Source of the DNA: DATKMG01 sp035541995
GTDB taxonomy: Bacteria; Acidobacteriota; Terriglobia; Versatilivoradales; Versatilivoraceae
Length of the DNA: 15,335 bases
Assembly (NCBI GenBank): GCA_035541995.1
Contig: DATKMG010000515.1
Span: 1 to 15,335, forward strand
Direction: 5' to 3'
The notes under the pieces were generated by a model. The model saw only the letters and a list, made by a program, of their open reading frames with translations. It did no database searches and was not told where the DNA came from. Numbering within the stretch: the first letter of the stretch is position 1; each line of letters begins with the position of its first letter. This document shows positions 1-8,713 of this stretch, one piece after another. The position numbers and the translations under genes were made by a program.

Positions 1-2
1 AG

Positions 3-422
3 ACCTGGCGTTGCTTCATGAAGCCAAGAATGGCGAGCTTCATTGCGGCCCTGAAGTCGATGAAACCAGACTTAAAAGTCGCTTATCACTCTGACGGGGT
101 GATCTATCCCATCATTCCCGACCTCATCGAAATCGGCGTGGATGTCCTGAATCCTGTCCAACCGAAATGCATGGATCCTGTCCGATTAAAGAAGCTTTAC
201 GGCGACCGGCTTTGTTTCTGGGGATCAATCGACGAACAAGAGACCCTGCCGTTTGGCTCGCCGACCGATGTGCGAGCTGAGGTGCGCTCTCGACTCCGCA
301 CCCTGGGCAAGAAAGGTGGTTTGATTTTAGGGCCCACGCATCATGTGCAGCTTGACACTCCGCTCGAGAATTTCTGGTCAATGATTCAGACGATTATTCA
401 AACGCCGTACAGTTCAGTCTAA
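3..422 (+). CDS. Uroporphyrinogen decarboxylase (URO-D) family protein, C-terminal part
   Basis: The reading frame is open from the window edge, so the start lies upstream and only about 139 residues are seen; the first ATG at 18 is internal. The protein carries hallmarks of the URO-D/corrinoid methyltransferase superfamily: a KPR motif near the visible start, then YHSDG followed by IPDLIEIGVDVLNPVQP, then FWGSID, and near the end GPTHHVQ-DTPLEN. The family either decarboxylates uroporphyrinogen III or moves methyl groups to or from corrinoid proteins and thiols. The HSDG and GVDVLNPVQ forms fit the many methyltransferase-like paralogues of environmental bacteria better than true HemE, so no symbol is given. 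The stop codon at 420-422 overlaps an orphan GH2 reading frame. Family membership is sure; substrate is unknown. Confidence 0.88.
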   Translation, partial: TWRCFMKPRMASFIAALKSMKPDLKVAYHSDGVIYPIIPDLIEIGVDVLNPVQPKCMDPVRLKKLYGDRLCFWGSIDEQETLPFGSPTDVRAEVRSRLRTLGKKGGLILGPTHHVQLDTPLENFWSMIQTIIQTPYSSV

Positions 423-423
423 T

Positions 424-801
424 GTTGCGCTCAAGCAGCGCGTCCATGGGGTAGTCGACCTCTATGGAAACCGCAAGCCTTCCTTTGAGCTACTCCGCCA
501 TGAAGCCAGCCCAATAGAGAGCCCGAGAATTGAGTCGAATGGAAATCAATTCAAGGTTCACATTGCCACACGCCGCACACTACCTGCCTATACCCTGGAA
601 GGCTATCGCCTGAGATGGATCGTACACGGTTACGAGAGCCTGCCGATGGAACAAAACGAATTGGAATGTCAGAAGCTCGTTCCTGGAACACACTTGAGTC
701 TGGAGCTGCATATCAAGGAAAAGAACCCTCGTTCGATTTTCGTCCACCTCGTGCGACCGCTCGGGCAGTCCGCCGCTACAGCTGTCTGGAAACTCCTGTG
801 A
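424..801 (+). pseudogene. C-terminal remnant of a GH2-type glycoside hydrolase
   Basis: Frame 1 is open from 385 to the TGA at 799-801 and has no plausible start codon before the homologous part. From 424 it reads VALKQR, then HGVVDLYGNRKPSFELLR, the end of the catalytic barrel typical of family 2 hydrolases (form G-VD-YGN-KP-F--L). About 95 residues of a beta-sandwich-like tail follow (IATRRTLPAYTLEGYRLRW, then FVHLVRPLG and AVWKLL at the end). Only about 125 residues remain of a gene that normally encodes 600-1000. The homology begins within a few bases of the stop of the URO-D gene, so the 5' part was probably removed by a deletion joining the two genes. Its last 26 bases overlap the 3' end of the convergent flippase gene. 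Identification rests on motif memory, without an alignment. Confidence 0.7.
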
Positions 802-1798
802 CAGGTCTCGGGCCTCTCGGGCGGAACGAGTATTTCCCCATCAAAAAAAGACCCGGTACCATCCAGAATAACAACCGGACTTTGCGGACGATAGCCAGGG
901 AGATCCCTACAGAACCCGGATAGCCAATAGACCTCAGGAGGAGTGCCATTGCACCCTCGTCTACTCCAGTCCGTAACGGAACAAGCGAAAAGAATGAGTT
1001 GACGATACGGTTGACTGACTCTACCAGAAATGCCGCTTGCCAAGTGCCTTTCCCTTGAAGCCAATAGAGCATCCACCATGCTTCAAGAACCCCGATCCAA
1101 TGCGTAGAAAATTCCAGCGCCAGTAGGACGAAGAAAAGCTTTCGATGCCTTTCGTAAAACCCATACACCGCTTCCTCAAAGTCTCGGATTGGCTGAGCCT
1201 GCCGCTCTAATGACTTCCATCCAAATTGCCTTTTCTCCAGAAAATTGAGCAGCGGGCTGCATACCTGCCGTCTCCAGTGAAGGAGAAGGAATAAGCTTGA
1301 TCCGCAGAGCAAGAGCAACGAGGATACAATCAGAATGAAGTACAAGATTTGGGCGGGAAAGAAAGCCGCATAACACAGGAAGGAGGCCCCCATGACCAAG
1401 AACACTACGACGGACAGCCCAAACAAAAGGTTCTCAATAAAGATGGAAGAATAGGCACTGAGGCCTGGCAACCGAAACGAAGCCGCGATGGCCTTAGTTG
1501 ACTCGCCCACAAACAAACCGGCAATCATCAATTCTCCGAAAGTTTCACCCGCCAGGCGAATATTGAACAGCTCGAAAACACTTAACTTTCGGGATGGTGG
1601 CTCTATCGAGAAGAACCAGGCCAACGTTCGGATGAAGTATCTGATACCGCAAGTCAACACCAGTAAGGCGACACCCCAGCCAATCTGCCTGACCTCGCTA
1701 AAAACCAAAGCAGGTCCAATCTTGTGGATGAGGCCAATGAACAAACTCCCGCCAAAGAAGAAAGGGACCAGAGCTAGAACACGACGAAGTCTTTTCAT
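776..1798 (-). CDS. Flippase-like integral membrane protein (UPF0104/LPG synthase TM family)
   Basis: This is a 340-residue polytopic membrane protein with about eight hydrophobic segments, beginning with a short basic N-terminus (MKRLRR). The pattern fits the lysylphosphatidylglycerol-synthase transmembrane / AglD2 family: NIRLAGETFGELMIAG around residues 78-93, GESTKAIAA around 98-106, and SLVPLRTGVDEGAMALLL near residue 275. Members without the C-terminal transferase domain are proposed lipid or glycolipid flippases; the substrate here is unknown. ATG at 1796-1798 is the first start in frame and no strong ribosome binding site is visible. The gene is the last of the minus-strand cluster, 89 bp downstream of bioD. 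Its end overlaps the GH2 relic on the other strand, suggesting either a tail extended by that deletion or compact convergent packing. Confidence 0.8.
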   Translation of the reverse strand: MKRLRRVLALVPFFFGGSLFIGLIHKIGPALVFSEVRQIGWGVALLVLTCGIRYFIRTLAWFFSIEPPSRKLSVFELFNIRLAGETFGELMIAGLFVGESTKAIAASFRLPGLSAYSSIFIENLLFGLSVVVFLVMGASFLCYAAFFPAQILYFILIVSSLLLLCGSSLFLLLHWRRQVCSPLLNFLEKRQFGWKSLERQAQPIRDFEEAVYGFYERHRKLFFVLLALEFSTHWIGVLEAWWMLYWLQGKGTWQAAFLVESVNRIVNSFFSLVPLRTGVDEGAMALLLRSIGYPGSVGISLAIVRKVRLLFWMVPGLFLMGKYSFRPRGPRPVTGVSRQL

Positions 1799-1887
1799 GT
1801 TCGAGAAGGCAAAGGGGGGGACACCCAGGGATTGAGTCGACAGACTGAGCTGAGGATTTGAACATCCTTCCAGTTCAAAGGCCTCTT

Positions 1888-2619
1888 CTAATCACACAAC
1901 ACTTTTAGGATTCTTTCCTTTGCACCTGATCCGGCAAAAGCCTCAACGACTTGTTGTTGACTGTAGAAATCCCCAAGTTCCCGGATCGAGCCCAAGTGAG
2001 GAACACCGCTGACCGTGGCGACGATTTCGGCATTGGTGCTTTCAGCTAGATTAGGGGAATCAGGAAAGCGATTAAGAAAGAACCCCAAGGGCTTAATTTG
2101 CCGACTCCTGAGACACTCAATAGTGAGGAGAGTATGATTGATGGTCCCCAGATCCGCGTGTGAGACGATAATTGCCGGCAGACCTAACATACGAATGAGG
2201 TCAGCCACAACCAGATTGTCAGACAAAGGGGACATGACTCCTCCCGCCCCCTCAGCGACAACGAATTCGTGTTTGGCCGAGATTGCCTCAAAACACTGCT
2301 TAATGCGATCGAAATCCAGACTGATTCCTTCGATCTTGGCGGCCAGGGCAGGCGTGACCGGGGTTGGCAGACAATAAGGATTGATGACATCCCAAGGATC
2401 TTCTGACTTCGAGAATTTCACCAGCATTTCGACATCCTGGGAAATCAGCTTGCCAGAATCACACTCGATGGCGCCGCTAGCCACCGGTTTCATAACTCCG
2501 ACATCAACTCCTTCCTCTTTCAAAAGGCCGACCAACCCGGCAGCCACCAGGGTTTTCCCGACACTTGTGTCGGTTCCCGTGATAAACGCACCTCGATATT
2601 TGATTTTGCGGAGTTTCAT
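1888..2619 (-). CDS. bioD: ATP-dependent dethiobiotin synthetase BioD
   Basis: The enzyme closes the ureido ring of dethiobiotin from 7,8-diaminopelargonate, CO2 and ATP in the cytoplasm, the penultimate step of biotin synthesis. The 243-residue length is usual. The P-loop GTDTSVGKT occupies residues 15-23. A MKPVASG substrate-binding motif follows at 43-49 with the conserved lysine at 44. The PTPVTPALAAKIEG segment lies near residues 85-98, and the EGAGG loop at 123-127 is followed by MSPL. All expected functional residues are present. The start ATG at 2617-2619 has only a weak ribosome binding site. No other biotin gene (bioA, bioB, bioF) is in the window, so the gene sits apart from its pathway, behind an M16 peptidase. 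It probably shares transcription with the upstream genes. Confidence 0.95.
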   Translation of the reverse strand: MKLRKIKYRGAFITGTDTSVGKTLVAAGLVGLLKEEGVDVGVMKPVASGAIECDSGKLISQDVEMLVKFSKSEDPWDVINPYCLPTPVTPALAAKIEGISLDFDRIKQCFEAISAKHEFVVAEGAGGVMSPLSDNLVVADLIRMLGLPAIIVSHADLGTINHTLLTIECLRSRQIKPLGFFLNRFPDSPNLAESTNAEIVATVSGVPHLGSIRELGDFYSQQQVVEAFAGSGAKERILKVLCD

Positions 2620-2626
2620 GGATTTT

Positions 2627-2761
2627 CTAATTTGAAATCAAGTAGTTCACAAGCTGGCTCACTGCCTTGCCGCTGTTGCCCACGCGACCACTGGGCAGAA
2701 TATAGAGGGGACGCTGAAATTTCCCATTCCGATTCCCTTCGTTGCGGTTTTTTGAGACCTC
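2627..2761 (-). other. In-frame open stretch between M16 stop and bioD
   Basis: After the TGA of the M16 gene the same frame stays open for 44 codons and ends in TAG at 2627-2629, seven bases before the bioD start. The translation looks protein-like (for example RPLYILPSGRVGNSG and AVSQLVNYL) but contains no usable start codon near its beginning. It could be a translated tail reached by readthrough, the remnant of a lost small gene, or chance: a 44-codon open run is not rare. No known family was recognised. Confidence 0.2.
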
Positions 2762-5569
2762 TCACTTGGGGGGATACCGCCCCACTATGACAATGGAGGC
2801 TTGTTCTAAGGGCAACTTAGCCTTTAGAAAAGTCTTGATCCTCTCCGTCGTCACGCTCTCAACCATCCCTGCATGCCAATTCAGGTAATTTTCGCCCAAC
2901 TCAAAGAGCTGCATCTCCATTAACTGCGAAGCAATCCCTCGATTGCTTTCAAGACCAACAGGCAAGAGATTAATCAGCCGGCGCTTGGCAAAAACCAGCT
3001 CTTCGTCGCTGACTCCCTCACTTTGCATTCTATGAATCTCCTCACGAACCTCTTCCAAGGCTGGATCAACGTGGTTGGCGACCGTCTTGATGTAAATGTA
3101 CCAAGGACCTTCGCTGATGCTGGCATCCATAGCAGTATAAGCTTGATCGGCAAGCCCATCGCGCTCGACTAACTTCAGGCTCAGCCTTCCCGGTGATTGG
3201 GCCTCACCTAGAATCTGGTCGATCAGCAGCAGAGTGTAGTAATCTGCGTTCGTTCGGGAGATACAAGGGAACCCCAAGGCGACATGACAGTAAGGTTCAA
3301 GGCTCCTTGCTATCACATATTGCCCTTTTCCCAGGCCAGGGGATGCCGGTGGGACGGAGAAGGCCTCCCGTGGGCCTGGAACTGCCCATTTGCTGAACTG
3401 TTCTTCGACCATCTGTGTAACTGAATTGGGATTGACCGCTCCCGCAATGGTGATTCCCACAGCATCAGGTCGATAGTAGCGCTTGTAGAAAGCTGAGAGG
3501 TCCGATGCTTTAAGAGACTGCACAGTTCTGATAGTTCCCCGAACACCACGGCCAAAAGGATGCTGAGGCGGATAAATCCTGCTACGCAGAGTCAGCTCCG
3601 CAAGCCTTTGTGTATCGTCTGCCTCCTCGCGCAACTCCGTCAGGATTTCCGTCCGAACCTTTTCCACTTCAGCTGGAGGAAATGTAGGAACCTGGATCAG
3701 GTCAGACAGTTGTTGAATTATCGTGCCGGCGTCTCGGGCCAGTCCATTTACTCTCAAAGTCGTCGACAGATAATCTGTGCTGATGGCTAAGTCAGCCCCT
3801 ACGCTGTCAAATCCCTCTGCAATTTGGAGGAGATTCTTGTTCTTTGTACCGCGGTCTAGCATGCGCCCAACAAAATAGGCAATCCCGGCAGTCTCATCAC
3901 GATCGCGGAGGGTCCCGGCTTTGATGCTTGCCTCAATGGTCATCGTGGGACTCATACGATTTTCGGCGACTGCCACAACCAAGCCGTTAGGAAGAATCCT
4001 TCGGCTTGGCCGAATAGAGATCTGGGGATGCGGCAAAACTCGAGATTCGTCGCCGGGCACTTTTTCCTCGACTGAGGTTTTCTCATCTCGCTTGGACTGA
4101 AGTCCGTCACCGAAGGAGAAGTTGGAATTGAGCCTATCATTGAACGCGGGCCTACGCATGGGGGCGGGCAAATCCGAATCAATCCGGGCAGACAATTTCT
4201 CGACCTCGATCTTTTCCGGTCGCTTCACGGAAAGGTACCATCCCACAGTGCGAGAGTTTTCAGCCAGGTACTTAATGGCCACACGACGCAAATCATCATT
4301 GGTAATCCGGTTCACTTTCTCCTCAAAGTTGTCGAGCACTTTGTAGCTGGCAATGGCCTCAAAGAACCCCAACTGGTGCCCGAGTCTGCTTAAGGAATCC
4401 TGATCGAGATAAGTACGAGAGACTAATTGGTTTCGAGCCTTGGCAAGCTCAAAATCCCTCAGTCCCTGGTTCTTGAGTTTTTCTAGTTCGTCGTAGACTG
4501 CATCTTCTGCGGGCTGGAACTGAAACACGTCGGGGAGTTTCAGGGTGATTTTGTACAGAAAAGGATTTTGGGTGGAGAAGAGTTCGGAGCTCACGCGGGT
4601 GGCAAATTTCTTTTCAACCAGCGCTTTGTAAAGACGAGACGACTTGCTGATCTCGCGCCCCGCAGGCGCTGACCAGATATTCATTCCCTGGACTCCATTC
4701 AAGGCTGCGTCCAGAACCCAGAAAGCATAAATATCGTCGTTGAGAATATCCGGGGCGTGATAGGCAATTTCCAGGTATAGGCCATATCCTTCGCGGATGA
4801 CTTTCACTCGGCGTTCCCCCTCCTGGGCAGGTTCAATACTGAGAATTCGCGGTGGGTCTGGCTTGCGGGGAATATTCCCAAAATATTTCTTAACCAAGTC
4901 GAGAGTGGCTTGAACCTGAAAATCACCAACTAACACGAGGACGGCGTTGTTGGGGGCGTAGAATTGGCGGTAATAGTCCTGGAGGCGAGCAGGGGTGACA
5001 GTTTCTAAGTCTCTGGACCAGCCGATCGTGGGCCAGCGATACGGATGAATTTTGAAGGCAGCGGCGGTCACATCGACATCCAGCGAACCTTCCGGGTTGC
5101 GAGCCTGTGATTGCCGTTCAAGGAGAAGACGCCCCCTCACCTGTTCGGCTGTGGCTGGCTCCATGAGACAGGAGGTCATTCTATCGGATTCCAGCCTCAG
5201 CATTGATTCCAATGCCGTGGCGGCCACCGTTGTAAAGTAACCTGTCTGGTCCAGGAAGGTGTAACCGGTAGGCGTCCCACCCGCTTCTTCAATAGCGCTT
5301 TGAAAGCGTCCCACGGGGAAATCTCGGGTGCCCTGGAAAGTCATATGTTCAACCCAGTGTGAGATTCCCGTCGAGCCCAGGGGTTCGTCCTTGGACCCGA
5401 CGCGGTACCAGCACCCAATGGAAATCGCTCCAGTTTGAGGAACCTCGAGCAAAAGCACCTTCAAACCGTTGCCAAGCTTCACATCGGTGACTGCCAAACG
5501 CTCCTGTGCCGGTGACCAGGAAGCCAGAAAATACCAATGTATGATGAACCCCAAGATCAGTTTCTTCAT
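2762..5569 (-). CDS. Tandem-domain M16 family zinc peptidase, exported
   Basis: This 935-residue protein has two M16 (pitrilysin/insulinase-like) halves. An N-terminal signal sequence (hydrophobic residues 4-19, ending SPAQE near 22) predicts export to the periplasm. The first half has the inverted zinc motif HWVEH at residues 71-75 (H71, E74, H75), and E151 lies 76 residues after H75, the expected spacing for the third zinc ligand. The second half, from about residue 500, lacks HxxEH at the equivalent place (YFVGRMLDRGT), so it is a non-catalytic partner domain as in PqqL-like and processing-peptidase-like proteins. A late GRLSLKLVERDGLADQAY segment resembles the conserved R/Y pair of that half. 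Such enzymes degrade peptides inside a closed chamber. The gene starts 19 bp after mltG and is probably co-transcribed with it. Confidence 0.92.
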   Translation of the reverse strand: MKKLILGFIIHWYFLASWSPAQERLAVTDVKLGNGLKVLLLEVPQTGAISIGCWYRVGSKDEPLGSTGISHWVEHMTFQGTRDFPVGRFQSAIEEAGGTPTGYTFLDQTGYFTTVAATALESMLRLESDRMTSCLMEPATAEQVRGRLLLERQSQARNPEGSLDVDVTAAAFKIHPYRWPTIGWSRDLETVTPARLQDYYRQFYAPNNAVLVLVGDFQVQATLDLVKKYFGNIPRKPDPPRILSIEPAQEGERRVKVIREGYGLYLEIAYHAPDILNDDIYAFWVLDAALNGVQGMNIWSAPAGREISKSSRLYKALVEKKFATRVSSELFSTQNPFLYKITLKLPDVFQFQPAEDAVYDELEKLKNQGLRDFELAKARNQLVSRTYLDQDSLSRLGHQLGFFEAIASYKVLDNFEEKVNRITNDDLRRVAIKYLAENSRTVGWYLSVKRPEKIEVEKLSARIDSDLPAPMRRPAFNDRLNSNFSFGDGLQSKRDEKTSVEEKVPGDESRVLPHPQISIRPSRRILPNGLVVAVAENRMSPTMTIEASIKAGTLRDRDETAGIAYFVGRMLDRGTKNKNLLQIAEGFDSVGADLAISTDYLSTTLRVNGLARDAGTIIQQLSDLIQVPTFPPAEVEKVRTEILTELREEADDTQRLAELTLRSRIYPPQHPFGRGVRGTIRTVQSLKASDLSAFYKRYYRPDAVGITIAGAVNPNSVTQMVEEQFSKWAVPGPREAFSVPPASPGLGKGQYVIARSLEPYCHVALGFPCISRTNADYYTLLLIDQILGEAQSPGRLSLKLVERDGLADQAYTAMDASISEGPWYIYIKTVANHVDPALEEVREEIHRMQSEGVSDEELVFAKRRLINLLPVGLESNRGIASQLMEMQLFELGENYLNWHAGMVESVTTERIKTFLKAKLPLEQASIVIVGRYPPK

Positions 5570-5588
5570 GGGCAGGTTCCAACTCCCC

Positions 5589-6629
5589 TCATGATCTTCC
5601 CTGCTTTCGTTGAACCGTTTTTCTCAGGTCGCGACGATAGACTGCCACGGCACGGTTATGTTCCTCCAAGGTGGTAGAAAACACATGGCCGCCCTTGTTA
5701 TTGCTTACGAAGTACAAATAGGTTGTAGCCGCAGGCTTCAAGGCAGCTTCCACCGACCAGAGACCAGGATTGGCGATGGGTCCCGGAGGAAGACCGGGGT
5801 GAAGGTAAGTGTTGTATGGGGAGCGTATATCTAGATCGCTTGGAAGAATCTCCTGATGGAAAGCTCCCTGCAACCTGGCCGCATAGATGACCGTGGGATC
5901 GCATTGTAGAGGAATGTGAAGCTTCAAGCGATTGTGAAAGACCGAAGATACCAGAGGCCGTTCATTTTCAACCCCAGTCTCCTTCTCAATCAGGGATGCC
6001 AACGTGATCACCTGGTTCAAGCTCATCGAACTCTGCTCGACTTCCGTCCTGAAAAAACCAGAATACAGCTGGCGAAACCGGTTCACCATTTGTCGAACCA
6101 TCTCCTCGGGGCTCACACCGCGAGTGAATCGGTACGTATCGGGAAAGAGGAACCCCTCCAGATTTCGTGCTTCCGGAGCTAGGTCGGCAATCAAGCGAGC
6201 ATCGCCGGCAGCCGCCCGAAAGGACTCCGGCGATGCCAGATTCTTCTGGACGAGGAGGTCAGCAATCTCAAAAACCGAATAGCCTTCGGGAACCGTGACT
6301 TCGTGGTAAAAGACAAGTCCATGAATGAGCCGGTCAGCCACTTGACGAATGCTCAGCGGCTTTTCGAACCGGTATTCTCCAGCTTGGAGCGGACGGGAAA
6401 TTCTGCAGATTTTGACATACGACAGAAACAGGGCCCAATGACGAATGATGCCTTCATTTTCCAGTTGATGCGAGATTCCCAGCGCTGAGGTCCCTCGAGG
6501 AATCAGCAGGAATTTTTCGGCTTCCTTGAAGTTCTTGTAGGGAGTTCCCCAAAGGTATCCCAGAGTTCCGGCAATTCCAATTCCAAAAAGGAGCCCGCAC
6601 CCGATGACCAATTTCACCCACCTAGGCAA
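5589..6629 (-). CDS. mltG: Endolytic peptidoglycan transglycosylase MltG (YceG family)
   Basis: MltG cleaves nascent glycan strands next to the inner membrane and is thought to terminate peptidoglycan polymerisation. The 346-residue length is typical. A single N-terminal membrane anchor spans about residues 5-28. A LysM-like region follows, then EGFLFPDTY at 158-166, then the catalytic signature ASLIEKETGVENER at 211-224 with the presumed catalytic glutamate at 215. LQCDPTVIYA, PYNTYLHPGLPPGPIANPG and FVSNNKGGHVFSTTLEEHN complete the domain. The start appears to be TTG at 6627-6629, preceded by GGAGG overlapping the ruvX stop codon with 10-base spacing; GTG four codons later is an alternative. 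It lies six bases after ruvX, a pairing seen in several phyla, and implies translational coupling. Confidence 0.95.
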   Translation of the reverse strand: MPRWVKLVIGCGLLFGIGIAGTLGYLWGTPYKNFKEAEKFLLIPRGTSALGISHQLENEGIIRHWALFLSYVKICRISRPLQAGEYRFEKPLSIRQVADRLIHGLVFYHEVTVPEGYSVFEIADLLVQKNLASPESFRAAAGDARLIADLAPEARNLEGFLFPDTYRFTRGVSPEEMVRQMVNRFRQLYSGFFRTEVEQSSMSLNQVITLASLIEKETGVENERPLVSSVFHNRLKLHIPLQCDPTVIYAARLQGAFHQEILPSDLDIRSPYNTYLHPGLPPGPIANPGLWSVEAALKPAATTYLYFVSNNKGGHVFSTTLEEHNRAVAVYRRDLRKTVQRKQGRS

Positions 6630-6635
6630 GTGAAC

Positions 6636-7097
6636 CTAGCCTCCTTGTCCCGCATCCTCCAGCCCTTCAGTGGGGGATTGGTTTCGGTGGTCGAGGAAAT
6701 TCTGGAGAAAGATGACTGCGGCCAGTTTATCAATGAGCGGCTTGCGCCTCCCTCGCTGCATGCCCCCCTCAATGAGTACTCGCTCTGCAGAAACAGAAGA
6801 GAGGCGTTCGTCCCAAAGCCGCACCTCGATAGGGGAGACTTCTTCCAATCGCAAAACAAAATCTTTAATTATCTCGGATTGAGCGCCAGTCGAACCATCC
6901 AGATTTAAGGGATTTCCCACCACCACCATCTCGACTCCATGAGTCCGGATCAGGTCCATAATCCTCCCCAAATCCTTCCTCCAGCTGATGCGCTCAAGGG
7001 TCGTCAGACCTTGGGCAATGAGACCTGTCTCATCGCTCATCGCAACTCCGATTCTCACCGAACCAACATCCAATCCGAGAACCCTCAAGTGCAACAC
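6636..7097 (-). CDS. ruvX: Putative pre-16S rRNA nuclease / Holliday junction resolvase RuvX (YqgF)
   Basis: YqgF/RuvX is an RNase H-fold nuclease acting in 16S rRNA 5'-end maturation and proposed in Holliday junction resolution. Motifs in order: GLDVGSVRIGVAMSD at 8-22 with catalytic D10; VVVGNPLNLDGSTG at 58-71; LWDERLSS at 94-101 with acidic E97; and DKLAAVIFLQNFLD at 123-136 with the last catalytic aspartate D123. The longest frame begins with GTG at 7095-7097. A better start may be TTG three codons later (7086-7088): it gives the usual N-terminus (M)RVLGLDVGS and is preceded by AAAGG at eight-base spacing. The gene heads the minus-strand cluster, with a strong promoter about 30 bp upstream. 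Confidence 0.95.
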   Translation of the reverse strand: MLHLRVLGLDVGSVRIGVAMSDETGLIAQGLTTLERISWRKDLGRIMDLIRTHGVEMVVVGNPLNLDGSTGAQSEIIKDFVLRLEEVSPIEVRLWDERLSSVSAERVLIEGGMQRGRRKPLIDKLAAVIFLQNFLDHRNQSPTEGLEDAGQGG

Positions 7098-7124
7098 CTT
7101 TCATTCGGAATTATCAAGAATGAG

Positions 7125-7153
7125 AGTATAGGTTCCATGCCGGGCGGTGTCAA
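7125..7153 (-). promoter_or_regulatory. Sigma-70-type promoter for the ruvX-mltG-M16 cluster
   Basis: On the minus strand TTGACA (7153-7148) is followed after exactly 17 bases by TATACT (7130-7125). The -35 element is perfect and the -10 element differs from consensus by one base. Transcription would start near 7118, giving a leader of about 20-30 bases before ruvX. Nothing in between suggests a riboswitch or operator. Confidence 0.8.
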
Positions 7154-7326
7154 TCAGTAGCGGAGTGGAGGATGCAATCAAAAAATGCACGGTGTGAGAG
7201 ATTTTGGATTGAATGTGTCTCTGGGACTACGAATATTCGGTTTTGCGCCACAAGTTAGGTCATCCTGGGCTATACTCTTGGCCCGGCTAGGCCCAACAGC
7301 CCATCTCCTTAATATAGGATAAGACC

Positions 7327-8673
7327 ATGACCACCCCGATGCTTGATCCATCTAGGAACTCCCAATCAGTCCTTGGCAAAATTAAACTGATCACTCTGGA
7401 CCCGGGACATTTCCATGCGGCCCTGGTTCAGAAGACGATGAGTCCGCGGATCTCGCCGACTGTATTTGTGTTTGCACCTGCTGGCCCTGACCTGGTGGAC
7501 CACCTGCAACGGATAACGGGTTTCAATCGGCGTTTAGAGAACCCTACCCAATGGGAGGAAATTGTCTATGACAAGGCCGACTACCTGGAAGCCATGTTGC
7601 GGGAAAAGCCCGGCAACGTCCTCGTGACTGCCGGCAACAATCGAAAAAAGACAGGCTACATCAAATCAGCAGTGGATACGGGGATTCATGTTCTGGCGGA
7701 CAAGCCCATGTGCATCGATCTTGCAGGCTGGCATTTGCTGCGCGCGGCGTTCGATTCGGCCGAGCGAAATGGAGTGTTGCTCTACGATATCATGACGGAA
7801 CGCTACGAGATTACTACTATTCTGCAAAAGGAACTCGTCAATACGCCATCGCTGTTTGGAGAACTACAAACGGGATCTGTGGATAACCCAGCAGTGACCA
7901 AGGAGAGCGTCCATTACCTGCACAAGACCGTCGCCGGCAGCGTGTTACGACGTCCTCCCTGGTACTTCGATGCCGGCCAGCAAGGCGATGGGATTGTGGA
8001 TGTATCGACTCACCTCGTCGACCTGGTAATGTGGGAGTGCTTTCCCGAACAAGCAATGGACTATACACGAGACGTCCGGATTCTGCGGGCTCGACGTTGG
8101 CCAACCATGCTGGACCTGCAACAGTTCGAGCAGGTGACTCGCCAGCCTCATTTCCCTGATTACCTGGTCCGCCAGCTCACTTCTCAAGGCCTTCTCCCTT
8201 ACTATTCCAATGGAGAATTGATCTATACCTTGCGTGGAGTGCACGCCCGCATCTCTGTTGTTTGGAATTTCAAATCCCTAACGGGCGGAGGGGATACCCA
8301 CTACTCAGTGATTCGTGGCTCCCGCTCGAATGTTATCATTGAGCAAGGCGAGAAGCAGGGCTTCCGCCCCGCACTCTATGTTGAACCGGCATCAGGAGTA
8401 ACACTAGATTCCTGCGGAAGAGCCCTACGTGCGGCTGTAGACAACTTGGAAGCCAGGTTCCCCGGCTTGGGCCTCGAACTCGAGGGGTCGATTTGGCATG
8501 TCACAATCCCGGATTCGTATTACGTCGGCCATGAAGCCCATTTTGGCCAGGTCGCAGAGAAGTTCCTTGGGTTCCTGGCCGATGGGAAGTTGCCTGAATG
8601 GGAGGTACCGAACATGATTACGAAATATCACACGACCACCCAAGCTCTCGAGCTAGCCAGAGCCAGCCAGTGA
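7327..8673 (+). CDS. Gfo/Idh/MocA family oxidoreductase with 'putative oxidoreductase C-terminal' domain
   Basis: This 448-residue protein has an N-terminal NAD(P)-binding domain in the form KLITLDPGHFHAALVQK (residues 20-36), characteristic of the divergent subgroup whose C-terminal half is the 'putative oxidoreductase C-terminal' domain. VLADKPM at 122-128 replaces the usual EKP motif, with the catalytic-type lysine at 126. DGIVDVSTHLVDLVMW at 221-236 matches the region holding the conserved Asp and His of the family. Relatives oxidise or reduce sugars, inositols or sugar acids; the substrate cannot be read from the sequence. An AGGA-type ribosome binding site lies about eight bases before the ATG. 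No signal peptide is seen, so it is cytoplasmic. The DASS transporter and GH5 relic downstream suggest a role in carbohydrate or organic acid use. Confidence 0.85.
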   Translation: MTTPMLDPSRNSQSVLGKIKLITLDPGHFHAALVQKTMSPRISPTVFVFAPAGPDLVDHLQRITGFNRRLENPTQWEEIVYDKADYLEAMLREKPGNVLVTAGNNRKKTGYIKSAVDTGIHVLADKPMCIDLAGWHLLRAAFDSAERNGVLLYDIMTERYEITTILQKELVNTPSLFGELQTGSVDNPAVTKESVHYLHKTVAGSVLRRPPWYFDAGQQGDGIVDVSTHLVDLVMWECFPEQAMDYTRDVRILRARRWPTMLDLQQFEQVTRQPHFPDYLVRQLTSQGLLPYYSNGELIYTLRGVHARISVVWNFKSLTGGGDTHYSVIRGSRSNVIIEQGEKQGFRPALYVEPASGVTLDSCGRALRAAVDNLEARFPGLGLELEGSIWHVTIPDSYYVGHEAHFGQVAEKFLGFLADGKLPEWEVPNMITKYHTTTQALELARASQ

Positions 8674-8713
8674 GCAGGGCTGGAAAGATTTCAAACTCAC
8701 AAATGGATTGCGG

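Noticed and set aside
7243..7276. Possible plus-strand promoter for the oxidoreductase gene (TTGCGC and TATACT).
   Set aside because: The spacing is 22 bases and no better -35 element lies 16-18 bases upstream of TATACT, so it is not reported as a promoter.
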